Of a stretch of DNA of 64,000 nt, positions 54,481-63,097 are shown piece after piece (within the stretch, counting starts at the first letter, position 1; each line of letters starts with the position of its first letter). The notes beneath the pieces were generated by a model. It was not told the origin of the DNA. It worked only from the letters and a program-made list of their open reading frames with translations, and made no database searches. The stretch lies in assembly GCF_019970045.1 (NCBI RefSeq), contig NZ_JAHXYI010000004.1:62001-126000 (forward strand), in the 5' to 3' direction. This stretch comes from Chryseobacterium sp. GVT01B (GTDB taxonomy: Bacteria > Bacteroidota > Bacteroidia > Flavobacteriales > Weeksellaceae). Position numbers and translations under genes: made by a program.

Positions 54481-54497
54481 CTGTAAAAATAGAATTC

Positions 54498-55013
54498 ATG
54501 TCGGGTAAGCTTTTTTTTGGATTTTTTTTATTCGTAACCATGGTATTTCAGAGTTTTGTGAGTGATGAAGCTTTTCATCCTTACCATGTAGGCTCTGTGG
54601 AAATTAATTATAATTCAAAATCCAGAACATTTGAAGTGACCGGGCGATTCTTCCTTGATGATATGGAAAATGGTCTGGGAAAAAAATATGGAGGAGCTTT
54701 TCATTTTAATGATGAAAAATATAAAGCAAAATTGAATGATGCTCTGCAAAAATACTGTTCAGAATATTTCAAATTAAAAGCTGATAACAAATTTTTGAAA
54801 GTAAATTACATCGGGTATGAAGAAGACCAGGAATCTGTAGATATTTTTCTCGAGTCAGAACCTGTAGCCACCCCCAAAAAAGTAGAAACAGCTGTAAGTT
54901 TCCTGTATAATCTTTTTGATGATCAGATCAATATTGTTCATATTATTGTAAACGGACAAAGAAGCAGTGAAAAACTTACTTATCCTAATCGCTATCTCTA
55001 TAAACAGTTTTAA
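54498..55013 (+). CDS. DUF6702 family protein
   Basis: A 171-residue protein with a hydrophobic N-terminus (KLFFGFFLFVTMVFQSF). The mature start HPYHVGSVEINYNSKSRTFEVTGRFFLDDMENGL matches the DUF6702 family found in Bacteroidota, often beside M1 peptidase and HupE-like genes as here. It is beta-rich, exported, and of unknown function. The ORF at 54855-55115 on the opposite strand is its shadow. Confidence 0.85.
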   Translation: MSGKLFFGFFLFVTMVFQSFVSDEAFHPYHVGSVEINYNSKSRTFEVTGRFFLDDMENGLGKKYGGAFHFNDEKYKAKLNDALQKYCSEYFKLKADNKFLKVNYIGYEEDQESVDIFLESEPVATPKKVETAVSFLYNLFDDQINIVHIIVNGQRSSEKLTYPNRYLYKQF

Positions 55014-55020
55014 ACATAAT

Positions 55021-55100
55021 GTATGAAATTCATACAACTTAATCGAGGTAGTATCGAAAGTGTCATTCTGAAAGAAATGAAATGGATTGAAGAATCTCAA
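55021..55100. repeat. Dispersed-repeat remnant (GTCATTCTGA...GAAGAATCTC)
   Basis: A 15-base palindrome GTATGAAATTCATAC (55021-55035) and a TGTCATTCTGAAAGAAATG ... GAAGAATCTC string at 55061-55098. The latter resembles a short repeat that I know from intergenic regions of many Bacteroidota genomes. It explains most of the otherwise empty 55014-55223 gap. Confidence 0.4.
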
Positions 55101-55223
55101 GTGTTCAGTAATCAATAAAATTCTTCCTTCGTCATAAGAGAAAAGCCAAATTGTTTGACTTTTGAGATGTCTTTATGAGATCAATTTTAATACTAACTTT
55201 AGGTTTTGAATAATTCGAAAATA

Positions 55224-55817
55224 TTAATTTTCCAGTTGGAGTAATGTATTAATCCCTTTTGCATGGGCAAGAAGGTCAGGGAAAAAATCATCATAACATT
55301 GCTGAAGATGATCTTTATTCTTTAAAAAAGCTTCAAAAACAGGAATGTCTTTATCCAGGTATTTCGCTTTATTGAGCACATTCTGAATACTGAATTTAAT
55401 TCCCCAGTCTTCGCGGTAATTATAAAGCCAGTCGTCCTGTTCCATTTTGGCCAGCATCTTTTTAAAATTTTCCGGAAGCCATTCTTCGTGGGCATTCAAA
55501 ACGCTGTAAACTTTAAGAGAATGAGCTTTCCATTCTGCCAAAGAGTGCAGGGAAAGATCTCTGGCAACAAATTGATCCATAGAAACATCCACAAATGCAC
55601 CGGCATACAGTCTTACCAAAGGAGCAAATACTTTTTTGGCCTCATGAATAGCGGGATGGGAGTCTGTGTAAGTATCAATAGCTCTGTGCAGGGTAATGCC
55701 GTCCTGGATATCCTTCGGGAAAGAAAAACGATCCCTGTTGCGGATAAAATCTTCGAGAAATTGCCCCACGATCTGCCCGTCGGTAAAAGAAAGAAAAGAA
55801 TGAGCCAGATAATTCAT
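55224..55817 (-). CDS. ACP phosphodiesterase family protein (AcpH-like)
   Basis: A 197-residue all-helical protein of the AcpH/DUF479 family: MNYLAHSFLS, then GQFLEDFI and ITLHRAIDTYTDSHPAIHEAKK (about residues 41-62) carry the conserved His/Asp metal-binding pattern of this HD-like group. AcpH removes the phosphopantetheine arm from acyl carrier protein; activity on ACP is inferred from family only. Single gene; the tandem-repeat array begins about 40 bases upstream of its start. Confidence 0.9.
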   Translation of the reverse strand: MNYLAHSFLSFTDGQIVGQFLEDFIRNRDRFSFPKDIQDGITLHRAIDTYTDSHPAIHEAKKVFAPLVRLYAGAFVDVSMDQFVARDLSLHSLAEWKAHSLKVYSVLNAHEEWLPENFKKMLAKMEQDDWLYNYREDWGIKFSIQNVLNKAKYLDKDIPVFEAFLKNKDHLQQCYDDFFPDLLAHAKGINTLLQLEN

Positions 55818-55856
55818 AACTTAAAGGTATGAATTAAAAGTGAATGTTGGATAATG

Positions 55857-55897
55857 GTGAATAGTGAATAGTGAATAGTGAATAGTGAATAGTGAAT
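55857..55897. repeat. Heptanucleotide tandem repeat (GTGAATA)5
   Basis: Five exact GTGAATA units (55857-55891) plus a partial sixth, leading directly into the 90-bp repeat array. Such tracts change length by slippage. Confidence 0.9.
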
Positions 55898-56236
55898 CCG
55901 CTTCGCTCGTGAATTTTTATCCACATCCCAATTAACGATTGACTTGTGAAGCAAAATTGACCATTCATAATTTTACCATTAGTAAATCCGCTTTGCTCGT
56001 GAATTTTTATCGACGCTCAATTGACAATTGACTTGTGAAGCAAAATTGACCATTCATAATTTTACCATTAGTGAATCCGCTTCGCTCGTGAATTTTTATC
56101 CACATCCCAATTGACGATTGACTTGTGAAGCAAAATTGACCATTCATAATTTTACCATTAGTAAATCCGCTTTGCTTGTGAATTTTTATCCACATCCCAA
56201 TTGACAATTGACTTGTGAAGCAAAATTGACCATTCA
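55892..56236. repeat. Tandem array of ~90-bp repeats containing DnaA-box sequences
   Basis: Four units start at about 55892, 55982, 56071 and 56161 (lengths 90, 89, 90, and a partial 76). Each has GTRAATCCGCTT then GTGAATTTTTATC, CAATTGACAATTGACTTGT and ACCATTCATAATTTTACC. A perfect DnaA box TTATCCACA is in units 1, 3 and 4 (55917-55925, 56096-56104, 56186-56194); in unit 2 it is mutated to TTATCGACG. The array fills the gap between acpH-like and radA genes. Units are too long and lack unique spacers for CRISPR. Confidence 0.92.
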
Positions 56237-56238
56237 CA

Positions 56239-57588
56239 TTAAAAAAGCCTCTCATGAAAATCCTCAATCTTACTCACTTCCTCGATCTTTATCCCAAACT
56301 TTCTTTTCGGAATTTTATTAAGATTGGAAACAAAGATTTTTTCATAGCCCAGTTTTTCAGCCTCAGTAATTCTTTGTTCCACTTGTGCTACAGGACGTAC
56401 TTCACCACTTAGCCCTATTTCTCCGGCAAAGCAGTAGTGTTCTGAAATAGCAATATCCTCATTGGATGAAAGAACAGAAGCTACCACGGCCAGATCCAGT
56501 GCCGGATCGTCCGTTTTTATCCCTCCGGTAATATTCAGGAAAACATCTTTAGCTCCCAGTTGGAAACCAGCTCTTTTTTCCAGTACAGCCAAAAGCATAT
56601 TTAGCCTCTTAGAATCAAAACCGGTAGAGCTTCTCTGAGGTGTACCATACACGGCAGTACTTACCAATGCCTGAATTTCCAGAAGCATAGGTCGGTTTCC
56701 TTCCAGAGTTACCGCAACGGAATTACCGGAAAGTTCTTCAAATTTCTTGGTGATTAGAATTTCAGAAGGATTTTTAATTTCTTTCAATCCTTGAGAAACC
56801 ATTTCATAAATACCAATCTCGGAAGTAGATCCGAAACGGTTTTTATTCGCTCTTAACAATCTGAAAAGGTGATTACGGTCTCCATCGAAATTCAGAACCA
56901 CATCCACCATGTGTTCCAGAACTTTTGGTCCTGCAATTTGTCCATCTTTGGTAATGTGTCCTACAAGAAATACAGGAGTATTGTTTTCTTTGGCGTATTT
57001 AATGATCTCATTAGAGCATTCCCGGATTTGAGAAACGGTTCCCGGAGAACTTTCTATCAGCTGAGACTGCAAAGTCTGAATAGAGTCAATAATCATGAAA
57101 TCCGGTTCCAGCTTTTTGGCCTCGTGAAGGATTTTTTCCAATGACGTTTCAGTAAAAAGGAAGCAGTTTGGATTTTGAATATCCGTAAGCCTGTCTGCTC
57201 TCATTTTAATCTGAGAAGCACTTTCTTCCCCCGAAACATAAAAGATTTTTTTCTTCATTTTCAAAGCAAGCTGAAGCAGAAGGGTAGATTTCCCGATTCC
57301 AGGTTCACCACCAATCAAAGTGACAGAACCTAAAACAATTCCGCCTCCTAAAACACGGTTCAATTCATCAGAAGGAGTTTTTATTCTTGGCTCTTCACTT
57401 GTTACCACTTCAACAATATTAATTACATGTTGTTTGGTTTTTGAAAAAGGAGGAGTTTTATGAGATGGTTTCTCAACCACTTCTTCCACCAGAGTGTTCC
57501 ATTCTCCACAGTTTTTACATTGCCCGAGCCATTGAGGATATTGTGTTCCGCAGTTTTGACAGAAATATGCTGTTTTCAGTTTTGCCAT
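56239..57588 (-). CDS. radA: DNA repair protein RadA
   Basis: A 449-residue RadA, a RecA-related branch-migration ATPase in recombinational repair. The N-terminal zinc finger CQNCGTQYPQWLGQCKNC (about residues 10-27), Walker A GGEPGIGKST (about 97-106), the RadA-specific NKNRFGSTSEIGIYEM and the C-terminal Lon-like domain (DPALDLAVVASVLS) are all seen. Full length for the family. The tandem-repeat array begins two bases after its stop codon and the short final unit reaches to it. Confidence 0.96.
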   Translation of the reverse strand: MAKLKTAYFCQNCGTQYPQWLGQCKNCGEWNTLVEEVVEKPSHKTPPFSKTKQHVINIVEVVTSEEPRIKTPSDELNRVLGGGIVLGSVTLIGGEPGIGKSTLLLQLALKMKKKIFYVSGEESASQIKMRADRLTDIQNPNCFLFTETSLEKILHEAKKLEPDFMIIDSIQTLQSQLIESSPGTVSQIRECSNEIIKYAKENNTPVFLVGHITKDGQIAGPKVLEHMVDVVLNFDGDRNHLFRLLRANKNRFGSTSEIGIYEMVSQGLKEIKNPSEILITKKFEELSGNSVAVTLEGNRPMLLEIQALVSTAVYGTPQRSSTGFDSKRLNMLLAVLEKRAGFQLGAKDVFLNITGGIKTDDPALDLAVVASVLSSNEDIAISEHYCFAGEIGLSGEVRPVAQVEQRITEAEKLGYEKIFVSNLNKIPKRKFGIKIEEVSKIEDFHERLF

Positions 57589-57683
57589 ACTGCGAAGTTA
57601 TAAAAAAGCATTTTTCTTTCAGAATCTAAATGGATTTAATATTAAAAACTAATCCATCCACAGTAGGAATATCTTTCATATCT

Positions 57684-57691
57684 TAGCTTTG
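57684..57691 (+). promoter_or_regulatory. Putative -7 promoter element (TAGCTTTG) of the YceI gene
   Basis: TAGCTTTG matches TAnnTTTG and lies 33 bases before the YceI start codon. Confidence 0.45.
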
Positions 57692-57724
57692 TTCAATTAA
57701 ATAGTAATGTAAAATATAATTACA

Positions 57725-58294
57725 ATGAAAAAAGTATTTTTATCTTTCGTATTTGCGCTTTTAAGTGTTGTGGCGTTTGCACAAGGTACCTGGCAGGTAG
57801 ATCATATGCATTCTTCTGTTAACTTTAATATTAAGCATATGGGAATTAGCTTTGTACAGGGAAGGTTCGATAAATTTGACGGTAGAATGGCCAGCAGTGG
57901 TGCTAATCTGGATAATGCGGATTTAAACTTTTCTGTAAGTGTTTCCAGCATTAATACCGGAGTAGACATGAGAGACAGACATCTTATAAGCGAAGAATTT
58001 TTTGATGTTGCCAAATATCCAACTATTGAATTCAAAAGTTCTTCTGTTACAAAAGATAAAAACAACAATTATATCGTAAAAGGAAAACTGACGATGAAAG
58101 GAGTGGAGAAAGAAATCAGTGCTCCAGCTATATTCGGTGGAATTACAAAAAATAAAGACGGAAAAGAAGTTATGGGAATTCAGACAAAATTTACAGTCAA
58201 CCGTCTGGATTACGGAATCAAGTATGACCCTACAGGAGCCGGGATTGCAAAAGATGTTGAAGTAACGGCTTATTTTGAATTGGTTAAGCAGTAA
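57725..58294 (+). CDS. YceI family protein
   Basis: A 189-residue protein with a signal peptide (MKKVFLSFVFALLSVVAFAQ) and a YceI lipocalin-like barrel: WQVDHMHSSVNFNIKHMGIS, MRDRHLISEEFFDVAKYPTIEFKSSSV (about residues 79-105) and the end GIAKDVEVTAYFELVK are typical. YceI proteins bind isoprenoid-like molecules in the periplasm. It has its own promoter and terminator. Confidence 0.93.
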   Translation: MKKVFLSFVFALLSVVAFAQGTWQVDHMHSSVNFNIKHMGISFVQGRFDKFDGRMASSGANLDNADLNFSVSVSSINTGVDMRDRHLISEEFFDVAKYPTIEFKSSSVTKDKNNNYIVKGKLTMKGVEKEISAPAIFGGITKNKDGKEVMGIQTKFTVNRLDYGIKYDPTGAGIAKDVEVTAYFELVKQ

Positions 58295-58314
58295 TATTTT
58301 AAAACATAAAAACT

Positions 58315-58347
58315 AAAAAGGTTTTCCACTCAATGGAAAACCTTTTT
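58315..58347 (+). terminator. Rho-independent terminator of the YceI gene
   Basis: A perfect 14-bp stem (58315-58328 with 58334-58347), loop of five, ending in a T run. Confidence 0.9.
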
Positions 58348-58497
58348 AGCTGATAGACGGAAATCATGTTGGTTATAACTTTGTTTCATTTGCTTATAGT
58401 GAATATAGATAAAAATTTTTATCAGGTTTTATAATTGTTTGAGTGATGTTTTTTAATTTTCAAAATGTAAATAATTGCTTTGTATCTCTTTTTCCCA

Positions 58498-58505
58498 TAA
58501 CTTTG
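58498..58505 (+). promoter_or_regulatory. Putative promoter of pyrG (TTTG ... TAACTTTG)
   Basis: TAACTTTG at 58498-58505 matches TAnnTTTG, with TTTG at 58479-58482 as a -33 candidate (spacer 15, slightly short). It lies 15 bases before the ATG at 58521 and overlaps the N-terminal extension of the longest open frame. Confidence 0.55.
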
Positions 58506-58520
58506 CACAAACCTAATCTA

Positions 58521-60128
58521 ATGAGTAAAAAGAATACAAAGTACATCTTTGTGACAGGAGGTGTAACTTCATCTTTGGGAAAGGGAATCGTTTCTGCTTC
58601 TCTGGGACTTCTACTAAAATCACGCGGCTTTAATGTAACGATCCAAAAATTAGATCCTTATATCAATATCGACCCAGGAACTTTGAACCCTTATGAACAC
58701 GGAGAGTGTTATGTAACTGAAGATGGTGCGGAGACGGATCTGGATTTAGGCCACTATGAGCGTTATCTTGATGCTCCTACATCCCAAAACAACAACGTTA
58801 CTACAGGAAAAATTTACCAAACTGTAATTGAAAAAGAAAGAAAAGGAGATTTCCTTGGAAAAACAGTTCAGGTAATTCCTCATATTACTAATGAAATCAA
58901 ACGTAGAATTAAAATCCTTTCAAAACAGAACTACGATATCATCATTACGGAGATCGGAGGAACTGTAGGGGATATTGAATCTTTGCCATACATTGAAACT
59001 GTTCGTCAGTTGAAATGGGAACTGGGAGAGAGCAATTCTATGGTGATTCACCTTACTTTACTACCTTATCTGGCTTCAAGTGGAGAATTAAAAACAAAAC
59101 CTTCCCAGCACTCCGTTCGTCAATTGATGGAAAGCGGAATTATGGCAGATGTTTTAGTGTGCAGAACAGAACATAAAATTCCTAAAGATCAGAGAGCAAA
59201 ACTGGCTCAATTCTGTAACGTTGCTTTAGAAAACGTTATTGAATGTAAAGATTTGGAAACAATCTATGAAGTTCCGATGTATCTTCAGAAGCAAAACTTT
59301 GATGATGTAGTATTGAAAGAACTGGATCTGAAAAGTGATAAAACAGCTGATCTTAAAGACTGGAAGAGTTTCCTTAAGAAATTCCAGAATCCTAAGAAAA
59401 CAGTTGAAATTGCATTGGTTGGAAAATATGTTTCCCTTCAGGATTCTTATATTTCCATTGCTGAAGCTTTCAAACATGCAGGAGCTGACCTTGAAACTGA
59501 AGTAAAAGTAAGATGGGTATACAGTGGAGATATTACTGAAGAAAATATCAAAGATACTCTGAAAGGAGTGAATGGTATCCTTGTAGCTCCAGGTTTCGGA
59601 GACAGAGGAATTGAAGGAAAAGTTCTTACTGCAAAATATGCAAGAGAAAATAAAATTCCAATGTTGGGGATCTGTTTAGGAATGCAGATCATGACAGTTG
59701 AATTTGCAAGAAATGTTTTAGGGCACACCAAAGCGAATTCAGTAGAATTTGATACGGCAACTCCGGATCCTGTGATCTCATTAATGGAAGAACAGAAAAA
59801 TGTAATTGATAAAGGAGGAACAATGCGTCTTGGAGCCTGGAAATGTTCTTTGAAAAATGGTTCTAAACTATTTGATATCTACGGAAGCAAGAATATTTCT
59901 GAAAGACACCGTCACCGTTATGAATTCAACAGTGATTATCTTCAGGAATTTGAGAAAAACGGTTTCCTTGCAACAGGTACAAACCCTGAAACAGGCTTGG
60001 TAGAAGCACTTGAGCTTCCTGATCACCCATTCTATGTGGGAGTTCAGTATCACCCGGAATATAAGAGTACGGTAGCGACACCGCATCCTTTATTCAGAGC
60101 TTTCATCAAGGCTTGCGAAAAGAAATAA
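58521..60128 (+). CDS. pyrG: CTP synthase (glutamine-hydrolysing)
   Basis: From the ATG at 58521 the product has 535 residues; the frame is open 26 codons upstream, but the extension covers the promoter and lacks homology. Synthetase domain starts KYIFVTGGVTSSLGKGIVSASLG with IDPGTLNPYEHGECYVTEDG; the glutaminase domain contains GICLGMQIM (Cys nucleophile, about residue 385) and VQYHPEYKS (His-Glu). It converts UTP to CTP with glutamine in pyrimidine synthesis. yidC follows in the same direction. Confidence 0.97.
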   Translation: MSKKNTKYIFVTGGVTSSLGKGIVSASLGLLLKSRGFNVTIQKLDPYINIDPGTLNPYEHGECYVTEDGAETDLDLGHYERYLDAPTSQNNNVTTGKIYQTVIEKERKGDFLGKTVQVIPHITNEIKRRIKILSKQNYDIIITEIGGTVGDIESLPYIETVRQLKWELGESNSMVIHLTLLPYLASSGELKTKPSQHSVRQLMESGIMADVLVCRTEHKIPKDQRAKLAQFCNVALENVIECKDLETIYEVPMYLQKQNFDDVVLKELDLKSDKTADLKDWKSFLKKFQNPKKTVEIALVGKYVSLQDSYISIAEAFKHAGADLETEVKVRWVYSGDITEENIKDTLKGVNGILVAPGFGDRGIEGKVLTAKYARENKIPMLGICLGMQIMTVEFARNVLGHTKANSVEFDTATPDPVISLMEEQKNVIDKGGTMRLGAWKCSLKNGSKLFDIYGSKNISERHRHRYEFNSDYLQEFEKNGFLATGTNPETGLVEALELPDHPFYVGVQYHPEYKSTVATPHPLFRAFIKACEKK

Positions 60129-60236
60129 GGTAATATTTTATCATAAACGTCTACACATAAACTCAGGCTGATTATTCTCAGCTTGAGTTTATTATATAGT
60201 AATGTATTATAGTATAGAGTTTTGATAAAAAAACAG

Positions 60237-60244
60237 TATTTTTG
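60237..60244 (+). promoter_or_regulatory. Putative -7 promoter element (TATTTTTG) of yidC
   Basis: TATTTTTG matches TAnnTTTG, 88 bases before the yidC ATG. A TTTG at 60221-60224 is too close to be a standard -33 element. Confidence 0.35.
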
Positions 60245-60332
60245 TCAGCTCAAATTTGCTGCAGATTTATCAGTTTTCTTATAGTTCTGTAGTAAGCTAA
60301 GAATAGGAAATTTTAATTATAACAAAAATAAA

Positions 60333-62132
60333 ATGCAACAAAACAACGGAATCGATAAGAAGCAGATGATTAGTTTCGCGGTTTTATGCCTTGTTCTCTT
60401 CGGTTTTATGTTCTACTTCCAGAACAAACAAACGAAAGAAGCGGAGTTGAAAGCTCAGGAGCAGAAAACGGAACAGGTGAAAAATGCCGTAAAGCAAACT
60501 CAGGCAAACAATATCAATCCAAATGTAACTCCAGGCGCAATTCAGACCGCCAGTCTGTCAAACACAGAATTAAATGTTGAATTCTCAAGCTTAGGAGGAC
60601 AGGTTTCTAAAGTTCAGCTTTCAAAATATAAAGCATATGATCACAAAACAGATAAAGCAGATCTTCCTCTTTACCTGATCAATAAAAATAATTCTAACTA
60701 CGGTTTCCAATTTAAAGATAAAACAGGAAAAGTAATCAATACTAAAGATTTAGTTTTCTCACCTGCTGTTAATGGAAATGCGGTAACGATGACGGCTAAT
60801 TATAATGGTGCTGTTATCCAGTTCATTTATACATTGCTTCCAAAATATACTTTAGATTTTAAAGTAAGAACTCAAGGTTTAGCCAATATCACATCTGACA
60901 ATAAAGCAGATTTTATCTGGGATTACAATGTAAGAAACCTGGAAAAAGGTAGAGCTCAGGAGCAGTCTCACTCAGAATTCTCTTATGCTTTCAATAATTA
61001 TAAGGATTATGATTATGATGGAAGAACTACAATGGATGAGGAGAAAGAAACGCTTAACTGGATTGGAGTAAAGCAGCAGTTCTTTTCTTCAGTGATTGAA
61101 GCTAAAAATGGTTTCACACATAGTAAAGGTAACCAGGAGACTGTTGAAGAAGGAGAGTATTTGAAGAAGCTAAATTATGAAGGTTTCGTTCAGATGACCG
61201 GAAGTGAATTGAATCAGGATTTTACCTGGTATTTTATGCCATTAGATCTTCCATTGTTGAAATCTTATGATAAAAATTTCGATGAGATTTTACCATTAGG
61301 ATGGTCTTTTATCGGTTGGATGAACCGTTATTTCTTTATGTGGTTGTATAGTGTTATCGCTGGCTGGGGACTATCTGCAGGCTGGGTAATTTTTGTAATG
61401 ACAATCATTGTGAAGTTGATCTTATCACCAATTATGTATAAGCAGCATAAATTGAGTGCAATGATGAAGGTAATCCGTCCGGAAATTGATGAAGCGAATG
61501 CTAAATTCAAGGATGCAGATCCAATGAAGAAGCAACAGGCTACAATGGAAATTTATAGAAAAGCCGGAGTGAATCAGATGGCGGGATGTTTGCCTGCATT
61601 GGTTCAGATTCCTATCTTCTATGCATTGTTCCGTTTCTTCCCGAACTTTATTGATCTTAGAGGGCAAGGGTTCTGGTTTGCAAAGGATTTAACGGCTTAT
61701 GATGATTTGATCAAACTTCCGTTTAAAGTTCCTTTCCTTGGAGATCACTTAAGTATTTTTGCATTAGCTTGTACAGTTGTTATCTTGATATATACTGTAA
61801 TGACTTCAGGAAATATGCAACAGCCTCAACAGGAAGGAATGCCAAATATGAAGGTTTTAATGTATATCTTCCCGATTACATTCCTATTCTTCCTTAATAC
61901 TTCGGCTTCAGGTCTTTCATGGTATTATTTTGTATCGAATGCGATTAACATCTTAATTATCCTGATAATTAAATATCTGATCCTGGATGAAAAGAAAATC
62001 CATGCTCAGATTCAGTCTAACAAGGAAAAACCGAAAGCAGAAGGTAAATTCCAAAAGAGAATGAGAGAAATGATGGAGAAGGCTCAAGAGCAGCAAAAAG
62101 TTCAGGAGCAACAAAGAGGTAAAAAGAAATAA
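60333..62132 (+). CDS. yidC: Membrane protein insertase YidC
   Basis: A 599-residue YidC/Oxa1 insertase. The N-terminal helix (about residues 12-27) is followed by the large periplasmic beta domain (about 60-350), then five membrane helices including IVKLILSPIMYKQHKLSAMM and GCLPALVQIPIFYALFRFF, and a basic tail (KFQKRMREMM ... RGKKK) that may bind ribosomes. It inserts membrane proteins alone or with SecYEG. Length is normal for Bacteroidota YidC. It ends at a strong terminator. Confidence 0.96.
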   Translation: MQQNNGIDKKQMISFAVLCLVLFGFMFYFQNKQTKEAELKAQEQKTEQVKNAVKQTQANNINPNVTPGAIQTASLSNTELNVEFSSLGGQVSKVQLSKYKAYDHKTDKADLPLYLINKNNSNYGFQFKDKTGKVINTKDLVFSPAVNGNAVTMTANYNGAVIQFIYTLLPKYTLDFKVRTQGLANITSDNKADFIWDYNVRNLEKGRAQEQSHSEFSYAFNNYKDYDYDGRTTMDEEKETLNWIGVKQQFFSSVIEAKNGFTHSKGNQETVEEGEYLKKLNYEGFVQMTGSELNQDFTWYFMPLDLPLLKSYDKNFDEILPLGWSFIGWMNRYFFMWLYSVIAGWGLSAGWVIFVMTIIVKLILSPIMYKQHKLSAMMKVIRPEIDEANAKFKDADPMKKQQATMEIYRKAGVNQMAGCLPALVQIPIFYALFRFFPNFIDLRGQGFWFAKDLTAYDDLIKLPFKVPFLGDHLSIFALACTVVILIYTVMTSGNMQQPQQEGMPNMKVLMYIFPITFLFFLNTSASGLSWYYFVSNAINILIILIIKYLILDEKKIHAQIQSNKEKPKAEGKFQKRMREMMEKAQEQQKVQEQQRGKKK

Positions 62133-62150
62133 TTTCTTAATTATAACATA

Positions 62151-62190
62151 AAAAGAGAAGCAATTGAATAATTGCTTCTCTTTTTTTTAT
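62151..62190 (+). terminator. Rho-independent terminator of yidC
   Basis: A perfect 15-bp stem (62151-62165 with 62170-62184), four-base loop GAAT, and a run of eight T. Confidence 0.93.
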
Positions 62191-62262
62191 TTGAATTTTA
62201 TTTAGAATAATTTCAAATTTCTCATTCTGGCATGAGAATTTAATAATTGAAAATGAGGTATT

Positions 62263-62847
62263 TCAATCATATTTCAATCTGAAGGATTGTCTGTGATGAG
62301 ATGTGGGACCATGCTTTATAAGGGCTTCCTGATGCTTTTTTGTAGCATAGCCAAAGTTGGTGTCCCAACCATACTCAGGATGTTCTTCATGAAGCTGAAT
62401 CATTAATTTATCCCTGTAGTTTTTAGCTAGAATAGACGCTGCAGCAATAGATAAAATCTTAGAATCTCCTTTAATAATACATTGGTGTGGAATGTAATTA
62501 TAAGGATGAAATTTGTTTCCATCTACCAGAATAAGCTCTGGAATTATGGTAAGTTTATCCAGTGCACGATGCATTGCATGAATACTTGCGTTAAGAATAT
62601 TATGCTCATCAATAAACGAAGGAGGGAGCTCTGATATGGCATAGTCTTTCACATTGTCTTTAATGTAATTATCCAGTTCCATTCGGGTTTTGAACGTTAA
62701 TTTTTTTGAATCATTCACAAGATTCTGTTGGAAATCATCGTCTAAAATTACCGCTGCAGCTACCACCGGACCGCTTAAACATCCTCTTCCTACTTCATCA
62801 CATCCTGCCTCGATGTAAAGGTTTGACCAGTTTTTTATTAGCTCCAT
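62263..62847 (-). CDS. rnhB: Ribonuclease HII
   Basis: From the ATG at 62847 the product has 194 residues; a TTG seven codons upstream (62868) overlaps a likely -7 promoter box and is less probable. The active-site blocks are CDEVGRGCLSGPVVAAAVI (about residues 17-35), DSKKLTFKTR, and LILVDGNKF, with the late DKLMIQLHEEHPEYGW. RNase HII removes RNA from RNA-DNA hybrids, chiefly single ribonucleotides. Confidence 0.95.
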   Translation of the reverse strand: MELIKNWSNLYIEAGCDEVGRGCLSGPVVAAAVILDDDFQQNLVNDSKKLTFKTRMELDNYIKDNVKDYAISELPPSFIDEHNILNASIHAMHRALDKLTIIPELILVDGNKFHPYNYIPHQCIIKGDSKILSIAAASILAKNYRDKLMIQLHEEHPEYGWDTNFGYATKKHQEALIKHGPTSHHRQSFRLKYD

Positions 62848-62865
62848 GAATTGTTTCTCAGAATG

Positions 62866-62873
62866 CAAAAATA
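62866..62873 (-). promoter_or_regulatory. Putative -7 promoter element (TATTTTTG) of rnhB
   Basis: The minus strand reads TATTTTTG, matching TAnnTTTG, 18 bases upstream of the ATG at 62847. Confidence 0.4.
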
Positions 62874-63097
62874 GAAAATTTTACAGAAAGTTATTTTGTG
62901 TATTTTTTTTTGTTTTAATTATTGTAAATAGTATAATCTACTGTTTTTTGTTAATTGTGCGTTTTTTTTATTTAATTATATTTATAATGCATTTTTTTTA
63001 ATAATGAATATATTGATTATGAAAAATTAACATTTTTTCTTGCTGATTTTAAGAAAGTTTCACATATTTGTAGGCAATAAAAATAATCATTCTAAAC

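Noticed and set aside
54855..55115. 86-residue minus-strand ORF
   Set aside because: It is antisense to the DUF6702 gene and runs into a dispersed-repeat remnant; no start signal.
55892..56236. Possible CRISPR array
   Set aside because: Units of about 90 bases are repeated head to tail with no unique spacers and there are no cas genes.
56007..56267. 86-residue ORF on the minus strand with internal repeats
   Set aside because: It is created by the 90-bp tandem repeats and overlaps the end of radA; it has no independent start signal and its repeats are those of the DNA array.
58443..58520. 26-codon N-terminal extension of pyrG
   Set aside because: It covers the TAACTTTG promoter element and precedes the well-known CTP synthase N-terminus.
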